A DNA stretch of 64,000 nt from Ailanthus altissimus (Eukaryota; Streptophyta; Magnoliopsida; Sapindales; Simaroubaceae): positions 11,567,501 to 11,631,500 of the forward strand of contig OX327711.1 of the NCBI GenBank assembly GCA_946807835.1, given 5' to 3'. This document shows, piece by piece, positions 29,030-40,349 of the stretch. A program made the translations under genes and the position numbers. The notes beneath the pieces are model-generated. The model was given only the letters and a program-made list of their open reading frames with translations. It had not been told where the DNA came from and did not search any database. Positions within the stretch are counted from its first letter, which is position 1; the number at the start of each line of letters is the position of its first letter.

Positions 29030-29940
29030 ATGCTCATCTCGATCTCAGTCTCTCTAAGTAATTTAAGAAAGACTATCAAGATAGGCTTTTCGATGCCAAA
29101 AGAAATTAGCAAAGCTCTAATCATCTTTCTCAAAGAGTATACGGATATTTTTGCTTGGTTCTATAAGGACATACTTGAGATTGATCTAAAAGTAGCATGT
29201 TATAGGTTGAATGTAGATTCTAACCACAAACTAATTAAGTAAAAAAGATGACCCTTTAACCAAGAAAGATACGAAGCTATTGAGGTTGAGGTGGATAGGC
29301 TATTCAATGTTACTTCATCCGTAAGCTTTAATATTTGAAGTACATCTTTAATATTGTACTAGTGAATAAGGCAAATAAGAAGTGACGTATTTGTATGGAC
29401 TTCATTGACCTCAATAAGGTTTGTCCTAAAGATAGCTTCTCTCTGCCCCAAATAGATTAGCTAGTTGATGCAACCTTAGGGGTATGAGCTCCTTAACTTA
29501 ATGGAAATATTTTAAGGTTACAACTAGATTGATAATGGCCTAGATGAGGAGAAGACCACCTTTATCACCATATGAGGCCTATCTATTACAAGGCAATGCC
29601 TTTTGAGCTCAAGAATGCTGGGGCCACATACCAATGCCTAGTGAATAAGATTTTTAAAGACCATATAAAAAATGACCATAGAGATCTAGTCGATGAAATA
29701 TCACAAACTTTGTATTTATTGCTAATCATGTTGCTAATCATGTATCAGACTTGAAGAGAACATTCGAGGTGCTGAGGAAGCATAACATGAAGTTAAATCT
29801 GGAAAAATGCACCTTTGGTGTGACTAAAGAAAACTTTCTTAGATTTATTGTACAACAAAGAGAGATTGAAGCAAACCCAGAGAAGATCATAGCAATAAGG
29901 AAAATTTGGACACCCATGATAGTTAAAGACATTTAGAACT
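29030..29940 (+). pseudogene. Tat-type reverse transcriptase relic
   Basis: Blocks in order: FAWFYKDILEID, RICMDFIDLNKVCPKDSF, YKAMPFELKNAGATYQCLVN, then a corrupted catalytic box (DLVDEI where YVDDM is usual), and KLNLEKCTFGVTKENFLRF. These are the standard Ty3/Gypsy RT blocks. Stops interrupt the frame repeatedly. Confidence 0.85.
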
Positions 29941-30059
29941 TAGAAAAATAGGTTACTACAATGTACAAGTTTATCTTCAAGGCTATCGATCGCTACCAAT
30001 CTTTCTTCAAAATCTTGAAGGCTAGGAAAAACATGGTCGAGACTTCTGAGTATGAGGAG

Positions 30060-30530
30060 GCCTTTAATAAATTAAAGCAATATTTTGAGGAGCCTTCTAT
30101 TGCTTATTAGCCCATGGCCTGATGAGGTACTACCTCTGTACTTAGTTGTGTTCGAGACTGCAACCTGTTTAGTACTGGTAAGGGAGGATGGTGATAGAGT
30201 CTAGAGGTTGATCTACTATATTAGTAAAGCTATAGATAATACTGAGAAAAGATAGCAGCCTATTGAGAATTATGCTTTAGCCCTGGTGGCAGTGGTAAGG
30301 AAGGTACATCCTTACTCCCAAGCTCACACTATCATAGTGCTAACTAATTTGCCATTGTGGCAGATCTTTCCAAAGATAGATGTGTCAGGATCGCTAATGA
30401 AGTTGTCATGTATACTTAGTGAGTATGATATCATGTATAGGTTGTACACTTCTATCAAAGCACAAGCCATCATTGACTTTATGATTGAGTTCACTCTGGA
30501 CTCAAAGGAAGAATAGGATGCGAGTACAAG
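30060..30530 (+). pseudogene. Tat-type RNase H relic (first RNase H)
   Basis: Reads LIYYISKAIDNTEKR, then YALALVAVVRKVHPYSQAHT and YDIMYRLYTSIKAQAIIDF. This corresponds to the Gypsy RNase H following RT, which degrades the RNA strand of the RNA-DNA hybrid. A run of 76 codons (30286-30513) remains open. Confidence 0.75.
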
Positions 30531-30639
30531 CTCAGTAAGCAACAAATAATGACTCCTTAAACTATGCACATATATAGGGCATCGAACGCCTAAGAAAGTA
30601 AACCTAAGATCATCATAATTAGCCTTGAGGTAATAGATG

Positions 30640-30970
30640 TGTGCTACACCTTGAAATTCGACTTCAAGGTATCAAACAATGGGGCTGAGTACGATTCTAT
30701 AATCACAGGAAAGAAAATAACTAAAGCCTTAAAAGCTTGACAGTTAATAATCATGAGTGACTCCTAACTTGTAGTTAGTTAAATCAACAATGAGTACTAA
30801 GCCAAAGAAGAGAATATACAAGCTTACTTAAGGAAGGCTCAAAAGTTGAGTATCACATTCAAAGAGATTTGAGTTGAGCAGGTTCCAAGAGAAGACAACT
30901 ATAGAGTCGACTTACTAGATAAGTTGGCCTCTATTAGTACTATAAAGCTACTTAAGACAATGCTAGTGAA
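30640..30970 (+). pseudogene. Second, archaeal-type RNase H relic
   Basis: Reads SNNGAEYDSIITGKKITKAL, then LIIMSDS and EENIQAYLRKAQKL. This matches the additional RNase H found downstream of the first in Tat-lineage elements (NNxAEYEALIxGL...SDSQLVVxQ...). It is the best lineage marker in this element. Confidence 0.7.
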
Positions 30971-31049
30971 AATCATACCTAATCAAATATCTATGTTGCA
31001 TAACCCTTAGAAGTTAGCTCGATAGATAGTAGATGTTGCTGAGATACCA

Positions 31050-32170
31050 AGTAACCGGATACTATCTGATTGATGGGGTACTCTACAAGAGAGGAGACTC
31101 CTACCTTAGTTAAAATGCTTGTACCTTTAGGAGGGACAATATGTGATTAGAGAGATGTATGAAGGGATGTGTAAAAATCACGGAGGATGCAGAGCTCTTG
31201 CCTATAAGGCACTAAGGTAAAAATACTTCTGTCTCAACATGAAGTAAGATGCCCAAGTCCTGGTCAATAAGTGTGACAAGTGTAAAAGGTTCATGAAGAT
31301 ACCAGGTCAGCCTCTTAAAACTGCATAGTACTAAGATCTCCTTGTGCTTTTTCATATAGGGTGTAGATCTCATTAGTCCAATGTTGGTTGGGAAAGGAGG
31401 AGCTAAGTACGCTATTGTAGCTATGGATAATACGACTAAATGGGCAAAGGTATAATCCCTAGATTCGACTAATAAGAGAAAGACTACTAAATTCATATAG
31501 CGTGTTATAATTTGCCACTTCAGTCTACCCCACGCTATAGTGATATATAATAGGACTCAGTTTCACAATGAAATGTTTAGATAATTTTGTAAAAATTAAT
31601 GATCACCAACTAATTCGCCTTACCAGTTCATTCACAGTCTAATAAATAAGTGGATGCAATGAACAAGATCATTAAGACCATTTAAGAAAAAAAACTTGAG
31701 AGTAGCAAAGGTGCTTGGGTCGATAAGATGCCCAATGTTCTTTAGGACTATAAGACCATGCCCAACACTACCACTAGAAGGACCCCATTTGCTCTGTCTT
31801 TCAGATTTGAGGCACTTATACTAGCCGAATTAGGAATGTCCATACATCATATTATTAACTTCAATAAGGTTAAGAATGCTAGCACATTCACAGCTAATAC
31901 AAACCTCTTAGAGGAGATGCGGGCCTTGGTAGCCATCAAAGTGATAGCCTATCAACAATAGATAGCCCAGTTTTATGACCAAAAAGTCAGACAAAGACAC
32001 TTCAAATAAGGTGACTTAGTCCTCACAGAGTGAGCCTGAACACCAAAAAGCCCTTAAATAGAGTCTTAGGCCATAACTAGAAGAGTCTATATCATATGGA
32101 TAAGATGATTAAGCTGAACCTCTTAGATGGCAGGCAAGTGAAGCACCCCTAGAATCCAGCTCAACTTTAC
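31050..32170 (+). pseudogene. Tat-type integrase relic
   Basis: Readable pieces: VDLISPMLVGKGGAKYAIVA with MDNTTKWAKV (core entry, first Asp kept), TQFHNEMFR (region of the second catalytic Asp), and TTRRTPFALSFRFEALILAE with IAQFYDQKVRQRHFK (C-terminal). Integrase inserts the cDNA into chromosomes. Frames are broken by stops. Confidence 0.75.
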
Positions 32171-32179
32171 AAGTACTAT

Positions 32180-33490
32180 TAATAAGGGTAGGCTATCTAT
32201 TCTCTACCTAGTTTTCTTTCCAAACTCGTGATAGTTGTTATCTTTAACCCTTGCTCAGAGCTCAGTGATGCTTCCAACAAGCCTAACTGTTTGTGTTAAT
32301 TCCAAGAAATCCTTATAGATAGAGTAAGGGATTTATTTTCTACTTACTTAGTATATAGCAGAATGTTAGGATTGTGCTGGCTATGCTCTTGATATTCTCT
32401 AATGAAATAAAAAGATGTTCTCTAAAGGTGCTTCTGTAACTCTAAAGGATTTATTTTTTTCCTAATAATTATAAGGCCATTGTGTGCCCTTTGTACCATT
32501 AAGTCGCCACGCTCTCATAGTATCAAAGAGAGCAATGATGGCTCAGATCTTAATTTAGGAGTGAGTTACAGATCACTCAAAGAAGATATTGTTTTCAAAT
32601 ACTTCTTGTGTAAATATCGAGAGCAAAATCTTAGCGATTGTACTTCTTTTCTCTTACCTTCACATGTAGCCATATGCAAAGAAGGATAAGTTATCTTATT
32701 ATGCCTAACAGGTCATTGTTGAGGGTGAAGGGTTGGAAATTGAACTTAATTTGAATTGGCCATGTGAGATTCCCTTCAAAAGTACTGAGTTGAGAATCAG
32801 CGTGAGACGCCTATCAACTATGTATAAAGGAAGTGGTTAAGGAGACCCAAAGTACAGTTGGGGCATGTTAAGCTTTAAAGGTACAAATATTTGATACAAT
32901 ATTTATCTCTATACACTGTACTTCCTTCTTAAATATCTTGCTTTTGATAAGTAAGATTGTCAAAGCCTCTTAGTGGCACCCATGGATAGTGCCCTAAGGC
33001 TGTTAGGTTAAGTGAGCATAGTGATTATCACTGGAATTAAATTTTTTAAGTGATTCAAAAATGCCTATAGTTTAAAATGATAAGGGATTTAGTACGCCAA
33101 AGGAAAGTTGTTCTCTAACATGTTATTTTAGTGAAATCAAAGCAAAATATACTTATAAAGAAGTAATTGCCAAAAATATGACAAAATACTTATCAAAATG
33201 AGAGGTGAAAAATACTGAGATTTACTATGCCAAATATTAATTGTTCATGCATTAACTAGTAAAGCTCAATAGAACAGCTAAGGTGTTAAACACCTCAAAA
33301 GCTAAGAGTAACTTAGAGATACTCAGTAGCCTAGACCTGTGAAAGTGTACTTTGAAAAGTTCAACAAAAGACAACCAAGGCCCAAAAAATATCTATAAAA
33401 TAATGCTAAAAGATCAAAAATATCTTAAGTACAGTCATCCCAATCGTTTAATAATAAAGTAGCAAGTTAATAAAAGATGAAGTAAAGAGT
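32180..33490. other. Non-coding spacer inside the Tat element
   Basis: Lies between the end of pol and the antisense ORF region. No domain recognised on either strand; short open frames (for example 32480-32686) look accidental. Confidence 0.5.
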
Positions 33491-33499
33491 AATCGGCAA

Positions 33500-36110
33500 G
33501 TTGTCTAGCAAAAGGCAGCATGGAACCTAACGGTCTGTAGATGACCGGCAAAGGAGTTGCTGAAAGAGGCGGCTCTTTACCACCATCACCATTATCATTG
33601 TCATCACCTCCATTGGCTTGATATGTAATAGAATCTTAAGTAACATCAATATCACGAGTGTCGTAGCTCGATTCTTCCTTGGTGGCCTCTAATTGTAGAG
33701 GAGTGGCATGGTTGATTGAAGATTTAACAATGATGTCTTCATTCTCTATGGTTGAGGATGGAGTAGTAGGTGTCCCTAGCTCTAGAAAGCTAAAATCTAA
33801 GTCAAGGTAAGCGTCAGACGCTATACGATGAACATGGCTTAATGCTTTCTACACTGTCTTCTTGAGCCTCTTATCTAACAAATCAGCAGCACATTTAACC
33901 TCGTGTTGGTCTTGTACAACTCATTCTTTCTCTATGCTTTGAGATAGTTCTCTCTTAACAGTGGCAAGCTTCTTGATGACTAAAGCAAATTTCTACTAGT
34001 ATTTATTTTTTTAGTTCTTAATACATTCTTACTCTCCCTCAAAGCTACTTAGGATCTCTAAGTCCTCAGCAGCCTTTAGGTTCCCCTCTAGTGGCTTTTA
34101 GTGTTTTCCTTAAGATGTAAGTAGTCTACAATAGAGAAATAACTAACAACAGTAAATGATATAACACATAAGAACAAAAGGTATAAACTAGCAATAAGAG
34201 ATAGCTAAAATTACCTCATTAGAAAGACTTAAGGCCTTAGACAGGGCACTCACTAGGTCATATTGGGAAATGTATAAGGCTAGCCTAGTAGGCAGAGCCT
34301 TATGAGCGTGCTTTAGATAAGTCAATGGATACTCAACCTTCCTTTTGAGTTTAAGACCTAGATCTTTTGAGTACAAGAAGCTAGCAAAGGCTTGGCTAGG
34401 TTTAAGGATCTTTCTATTCTTAGTATTAAAAGGGCCATCACTCATAAACTTGAAGGCAGGGAAGGTAGCATAGCTTCACCTAGTAGAAGTACCAAAGCCA
34501 CGAGGCTTTAGAGGTCTAGGGAGGTCTTTCATCAGATCTTACATCCAATCATCACTTTCTAATTTTTTTATTGATTCAAGGTGAGTTACGAAAGAGGGAA
34601 GATGAGTTGTCCCTCTGAGAACCAAAAGAAAGATCAATCACAGTAAAGAAATAATCGAGCTACTAAAGTAGCTAGACCTTGATAATCTTGGGATATGGCA
34701 AAAAAATCAAAGGCAAAAGTATAAAAACTCATCGGCCCATCTTAGAGACCTCAGAGGCAAAGAGTTAATCAGCCTAACATCTTTTAAGTGAATTCCATCC
34801 AGTATATTATAATTATCTTTAGCAAGAGCAACAAAAGTTTTTATAGCAAGAACAACAAAAGTTTTTATAGCAAGAACAATATTTTCCTGTATATGAGGGA
34901 CTAATTTGAGGTCCTGAGGCCAGTAGTGCACTGAGAAATACAAGGTATAAGTAAAGGATATAGTTAATATTCTCAAAAGGGAAGGGGTTTCTTTGACTCT
35001 GAAGATCATACCAAGCAATAAAGAGTACTTAGAAGGATGAAGAACAAAGAAAGGAGTAGCGATATGTACCATTAGGGGCAAACTAAGATCATATCGTCTT
35101 TAGAGTACAACCAATCCTAACTATAGAACCTTAATCCCTGCCTATGAATAGCCAACACACTTTTTATTCAATTTGGGGTCTATATTTTCTAATAGGGTTG
35201 GTGTTCCTATCCCAATAGCTCACATAAAAGGTGCCTCTAATAAGGCTATTCCTTCTAAGGTAAAAAAGGTTTTGAATTCTTTTACAAAAAAATCAGCACA
35301 TAAGGCTTTCTTTAATAGCACATAGCATCCAATAATTGACCTTAAAGAAACCAAAGTCATTTTGGTAAGAGCTAAGTTTATAATAGGAGGCGGTTCCTTA
35401 AATAGAAGCCGCAAATGGAACCTAAGGTCAAGAATGAAAAACTCCTCAAAAAATGGCATCTTTCACTTCAGAGGGACGTTATAGACTTTCCAAGCAAAGG
35501 TACACTAAGGGTGTCAGAGGAAGGGATTAATTAGTACCTCTTAAGTAAAATAAGATCAAAGTCACTAACTTCAGAATAAAAAGGCAAGGGTATATAGGCC
35601 TTTAAGGTTAACTGTTTGGGGTTAGCAACTAGAGAAAAAGACGTGGAGCCTTAAGAGAGGACTTCTTAAAGAAAAGAGGATGAGACTGTTTAAAGGGTAG
35701 TTTTCTTTTCTTCTCAAAGAAAAGTGAATTATTCTTAAGAGGTATTGGCTTAAAAGCCGTTACCTCTATGGACTCATTATTACTACTAAGCTCCTAAAAG
35801 CTTAAAGGGTTATCACTACTACTTGTTACTTCCTTAATCTATGACTTTGTTATCTTACAACACTATAATTGATATTAGGCCCTCAATCCTACCAATCAAT
35901 CCAATTAAAAATCACCCATACAAGCATGAACTCCAAGGAAGCTTATGAAACAAAAAGAAGTGAAAAAAAGAGAGAAGCTGAGCAAGTCCTCACCTCTTGA
36001 AGACTCGTAAGGCAACTTTCGCAAGTAAATTGATTTTAAAGATATCGAAGAGGTCACACTTGAGAAAATGATAGTAAGAACAAAACTAGGTGAGAACAAT
36101 TTTGGAAAAA
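33500..36110 (-). pseudogene. Antisense extra ORF of the Tat element (Transposase_28-like), decayed
   Basis: Between pol and the 3' LTR the coding signal is on the minus strand. The clearest block is at 35220-35459: FFILDLRFHLRLLFKEPPP, then SLRSIIGCYVLLKKALCADF and FVKEFKTFFTLEG. This resembles the conserved N-terminal block of the so-called plant transposon protein family (PF04195-type), known as an extra antisense ORF in some Tat elements. Further readable pieces lie at 34707-35081 and 34188-34445. The part near 33800-34130 looks like a charged, possibly coiled-coil C-terminus. The function of these extra proteins is not known. Stops and frame changes interrupt the sequence. Confidence 0.6.
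34821..34880. repeat. 24-bp tandem repeat within the antisense ORF
   Basis: Units 34821-34844 and 34845-34868 differ at one base, and a partial third unit follows. The period is 8 codons, and on the minus strand it repeats LAIKTFV-type octapeptides in frame. Confidence 0.85.
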
Positions 36111-36687
36111 TGAAAAGGAGAAAGAAAAATTTAAAGCGGGAACATAAAGAGGTATCTTTCTACTAGAAAAATGGCCAGAGCTCGGTCAGTTGTGATGAAA
36201 GAGAGAAATTCTCTTAAAAAAAACTAGAGAAAAATGAAATAAGGGAAAATGAAAAAGCTTATCACTATGTGGACCAAAGATGTTGCTTAGAAGTTTACAG
36301 GGAGGAGTTAAGGGAGAGAGAAGGGTATAAAATCCAAGTCGTCCATCTTGGCTACCTCTCTACATTTCTCCACATGGCATAATATTAAAGGAATAGCACA
36401 TGCTGCATTCTGACATGGTGAGGCCACAGTAGAGTCCTCCTTAATAAATAGAACAGAGGAAAAATGACTTCCGTCCCTCACTCTTAATAGGAAAGGGCAA
36501 ATTTACTCTCTAGCAATTTCCAAAAATGAGAGAAAGAGCGAAATTTTCTTGCCAAACCAAAAAATCTAAATTAAAAAAAAAAAAGGAAAAAAGAAGTGAA
36601 TGGATAACTAATAAAAGCTTGCCGCATGTTACTAAAGAGACTTAGCTTTTACTGCCTCCTTACTTTAGCACCAAAAACTAGGGGGGT

Positions 36688-37078
36688 TGATGTTGGGGGG
36701 AAACTTAACTAACACTTGGCCCACTTACAATAGCCTAACTAGCTTTCTTCATGTGTAGCTTAGTCTAAAATGGACTACTTCAATAGACTGAGTGCAAGTC
36801 CAGATACTTGGGCCTCCATAACTCAGTCCAAAAAGACCCTCTAGTGGAATCTAAGTTAGGACATCTGTCGTCATTCAGTACCACTATCAGAGGACACATC
36901 ATTATAGAAAATCATCCACCACATCATCATTGAGCCCACTAGTGGGTACACATATCAAGAAAGTTCAAGCTCTGTTATATCATCATTGAGTCCCCTCAGT
37001 AGTTTAGCTAGAGTCACATTAGTCGATAACTAGATTTGAGGAAAAGATATGATAAAGAAAATCTCCAAAGAGTCAATG
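36688..37078 (+). repeat. 3' LTR of the Tat-type element, truncated
   Basis: Starts TGATGTTGGGGGG directly after the polypurine tract. Similarity to the 5' LTR runs until AAAGAGTCAATGG (about 37075) and then stops abruptly at an A-rich tandem repeat. The rest of the LTR, over 570 bases by comparison with 25982-26560, is missing. Confidence 0.7.
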
Positions 37079-37085
37079 GTAAGAG

Positions 37086-37248
37086 AGTTAACCCTTAAAA
37101 TAAAGCAAAAAAATAAAAGATCCATTTGAGAATGAAATGTAGTTAACTCTTAAAATAAAGCAAAAAAAGAAAAATCTGTTTAGAAATAAAAGAGAGTTAA
37201 CCCATAAAATAAATCAAAAAAATAAAAACCTGTTAAAAAATAAAAGGA
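37086..37248. repeat. Three tandem copies of an A-rich 54-55-bp unit
   Basis: Units begin AGTTAAC(C/T)C at 37086, 37141 and 37195, each followed by AAAATAAA and an A-rich tail. They diverge from each other. They lie exactly where the Tat 3' LTR is cut off. Confidence 0.75.
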
Positions 37249-37451
37249 TTAGGAAAAGGATGAAAGAGATAGTCTATAATATAGGCGAGATCTTTCGATC
37301 TTAAGACTGTAGGATAGTACTTTATAAAGCTGTTTTGTTCCGTTAGGAGGGTAGATACATCTATCTGTAGTCCGCGTTCCCTTTTGCCTCCGCTTTTTAA
37401 TCCTAATCTGTTTATGAAGAAGACCCCACCCAAGCTAGAAGAGCAGTGATG

Positions 37452-37530
37452 TTTTAATCTCATAACAGAATATAAAAGGAAAAGAGGTAGTAGGATTTTA
37501 ATCCCATAACAGAATAAAGAGGGAGAGAAG
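37452..37530. repeat. Two copies of a 44-bp unit
   Basis: Units starting TTTTAATCTCATAACAGAATA (37452) and ATTTTAATCCCATAACAGAAT (37496), each followed by a purine-rich stretch ending in GGTA. No coding content. Confidence 0.7.
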
Positions 37531-37960
37531 GTACTTTTTTGGTTTTGTTTTATTTTTTTAGAGAAAATTATCAGTGTTAAGGATGATAAAAGGTTAGTTT
37601 GGGTTCCTGTATATTATGAATAACAATTTGGTTATTTATGGCAGCCATAGTTTAGGAGGGAAAGATGAAAATAATGGTTGACCAAGGCAACGGTACAGTT
37701 CATGGTTACTGTTTATGCATATTGTTCATGGTTACTATTTATGCACAATGGTCACAAGAAGGAATAAACACATTAATGGAGGGGAATTAAATATAGTGTT
37801 AAGAAATTAGAGAGTATGTAAAATTTAAAAGAAAAAAAAGAAGAATTGATGATGAACTCATTTTGGCACTGTGCAGCAGCCCTTACATGGCTGGACATGT
37901 AGCTTCACATGGCTACTGTGTAATAACTTGGTGGCAAAAAAAAAAAAATTAACTAAGGAG
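37531..37960. other. Unassigned repeat-like DNA
   Basis: No recognisable protein or terminus. By position (minus strand) it could be the start of the internal region of the LTR element at 37963-38257, but I see no gag motif. Confidence 0.35.
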
Positions 37961-37962
37961 AG

Positions 37963-38257
37963 ACTCTGATATCATTTAGAGATTGAGATAGAAGGAAAAA
38001 TATTGTATTGCTTGTTTTCAAATTGATGAAAGCTTAAGTATTTATAGAGTTTATAATAAATTAAAATAGAAAAAAAAGTAAACTTAAAAGAAAAATAAAT
38101 TTAATAGGAATAAACCAAAATACAAAAAAATAAACCTAATAAGAATAGATCAAAATAGGAAAAAGATAAATAAATTTAATAAGTTGAGAAACTAAAAAGA
38201 ATAATTACTAAAATAAATAAATTTAAATTAAACTAAATCTTTTAATTTCCTTTATCA
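37963..38257 (-). mobile_element. Copia-type 5' LTR remnant with primer-binding site
   Basis: On the minus strand the segment starts TGATAAAGGAAATTAAAAG and contains CTCTATAAATACTTAAGC (TATA box). It ends at AATCTCTAAA followed by TGATATCAGAGT (37963-37974), a close match to the initiator-methionine tRNA site TGGTATCAGAGC of Copia elements. The LTR is about 283 bp. The internal region and the other LTR are not recognisable. Confidence 0.65.
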
Positions 38258-38839
38258 ATATATTTAGCGAAAAGGATGTCAAGCTCTAAACAGCATTCTA
38301 AATATTCTCTTCAAGAACAACTTTGTGCCAAACAAAATTGCTTTGTACAAAGTGTCATTAATACGTTTAGTTCATTTATTATTTGGCCGTATCTTTTGAT
38401 ATAGGAATTAATTACTCGCTCAATGATTTAATGATGATATAAAAACTCCATTACAAGAATGCAGGTTTTTAGAAATACCCTATAGAAGTTCATTAGGACT
38501 TGAAAATTACAAGACATGATTTCCAAGAAAATAAATAAAGAGAAAAGTGTGAACTATTTTTTTCTAGTATTTCTAACCAAGTCTATAATTAATTATGCAT
38601 AGGTGTTCAATTTAGTTGCAACTAAAGAGTGGCTCCTAATGTATACAAAGTTATGCAATAAGCCAATGATGTAGGTTTAAAGTTCAATCCCTATAACTTT
38701 CAAAATGACAAGTGACTATTGGCGAATTGAGGATATATAATAACACAAAGGAGAATATATACGGTGAGCATAGAATAAGGGTTATAAGCAAGAAGTGTAA
38801 ATTCTTTTTAGAGTTATATCTTTCACTTAACAAACCTTC
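38258..38839. other. AT-rich intergenic DNA
   Basis: No gene, terminus or repeat recognised. Confidence 0.5.
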
Positions 38840-38995
38840 CTATAAGTACTAGTTGGTTTAATTGTTAAAATTTCTTGTAATTGCATTGGAGATTTTGGGT
38901 TTGAACTCCAGAACAAAATGAAAATGAAAATAGATTTTGATTTCTAGTTGGTTCAATTGGTAAGATTTCATTGTGAGATCTCAAAAAAAAAAAAA
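38840..38995 (+). mobile_element. SINE-like tRNA-derived repeat, partial dimer
   Basis: AGTTGGTTTAATTGTTAA (38851-38868) is A-box like and GGGTTTGAACTCC (38897-38909) is B-box like, spaced as in plant SINEs. A second A-box-like start, CTAGTTGGTTCAATTGG (about 38944-38960), follows but runs into a poly-A tract with no B-box. This gives one full head and one truncated unit. Boundaries are approximate. Confidence 0.5.
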
Positions 38996-39136
38996 GCTTA
39001 TGTAACCTCCTAGCTAGAAAAACAGAATGAAAAAATAGAACTAGTTTGAAGGGTTAGAGGAAGGGTAAAGAGAAACAAACTACTGTATCTCTTGTCAGTC
39101 TTAACATTTTGCAATAGCATTTATGTCATGATATAA

Positions 39137-39734
39137 TGTTGGTAAAATGTGTATTGTATGGGTAATGTGGATACAAGGATAAACCAAAAATAAATAAAAC
39201 TAAGGTGTGCTTACCACTGTCCTTAAACTATTTCTACCTCCACAATTGATAATAATTAAAGTGCACTTGGGTTGAAAAGGTAGGATAATTCTAGGATTCA
39301 ATGAATTATAAGAGGTTGTAAAAATGTACACTAAATACAACCTCTTTAAAAAACAAGTAAGAACTTAAGAAAATAGTTGATAAGAGAAAATTGTGATTAA
39401 ATAATAAGAAGAGAAGTTAATCATCATGAATCAAGTGTGTCTGCAGTATATAAAGAGCTCAAGTATCTCTTTATGGAGACATAACACCTCTTTAAAAGGC
39501 CACACTCGTTAAAAGGGGTAGATGACTCTTTAGAGAGTCACAACTTCAGGCTTGGGTGCCATGGCACTTAACCCGATTGAGCGCCGCAGTGCCTACTCCT
39601 AGTGCTGCAGCGATAAAGCCTTCTACGACTTATGTACTTCCCCTTCATCCTCTATTCTCTTCTCGACTCTTTCTTTCTACTATAATGTTTGATTTTATAT
39701 TTATTTATTTGAAATACACTCTCAAACATCAACA
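39137..39734 (-). repeat. 3' LTR of the Copia element (598 bp)
   Basis: Minus-strand start TGTTGATGTTTGAGAGTG and end TTTTACCAACA. It contains the uninterrupted sequence TTAAAGTGCACTTGGG, the empty target site for the solo LTR that split the sister LTR. Confidence 0.9.
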
Positions 39735-40349
39735 GTCCTCTATATATTTCAAATAAATTAATGTGAATCAAATTAACCACATATGAAAATAGAATTTAAC
39801 TTATATAGATTAATGCTCTTTTAAATTATGAACCAATCCATTGGTTAAGTAACCGTACTTTACAATAAATAGGTGAAACCGAGTTTCTATCAACCTTTAT
39901 TACTTTGGATGTAAGATAAAAGGTTAAATAATTAAGTTAAACTCTCTAAAACTTGTATATGTCTATGGTTTAACACTATTAATAGTCATGTGCCTTTCCT
40001 GGTTTCATAAGTACTATAAAGAAGCTTGCTTAGCTCTTATAGAACTGATTCAATTCCATACTTATATAGGTGACACTTCATCAAGTGTATCCTATAAATT
40101 TAACACACCACTTTATAAAGGGCTATAAAGTTCATTAAGAGACTAACTCACCCTTTTCTATTACAGATACACTACCTCGCCATAGGGAGAGACTCATAAA
40201 ATACAACCGGTAGTACAACAAGAATACAAGTGACTTGTTCTTACCCTTATGATCATACTTCAATAGGATTGCCAATCACATGAATAAGGTTACCATCACT
40301 TTTATCTCATGCTCTAGGTAGAAGTCCTATCCCCTCAACGTATGTTCCA

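Larger units (their letters stand above)
24245..37078 (+). mobile_element. Ty3/Gypsy LTR retrotransposon, Tat lineage, decayed, with antisense extra ORF
   Basis: On the + strand, gag, protease, RT, RNase H, a second RNase H and integrase relics lie in the Gypsy order, followed by a region whose coding signal is antisense. Flanking segments 24245-24668 and 36688-37078 are homologous (shared landmarks: ACTTGGGCC-like, AACCTAAGTTAGGA, CATCATTGAGCCC, AATCTCCAAAGAG) and are the LTRs. GGGGGG at 36681-36686 is the polypurine tract before the 3' LTR. Many in-frame stops throughout make it non-functional. The 5' LTR is split by a solo LTR and the 3' LTR is cut short. The exact left end and target duplication are unresolved. 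Confidence 0.85.

Noticed and set aside
33580..33620. CAC/CAT triplet run as a possible regulatory microsatellite
   Set aside because: A short, imperfect run inside the decayed antisense ORF, where acidic or histidine-rich codon runs are common.
37233..37463. 76-codon minus-strand frame
   Set aside because: Sits between two tandem repeat blocks in element debris and matches nothing recognisable.
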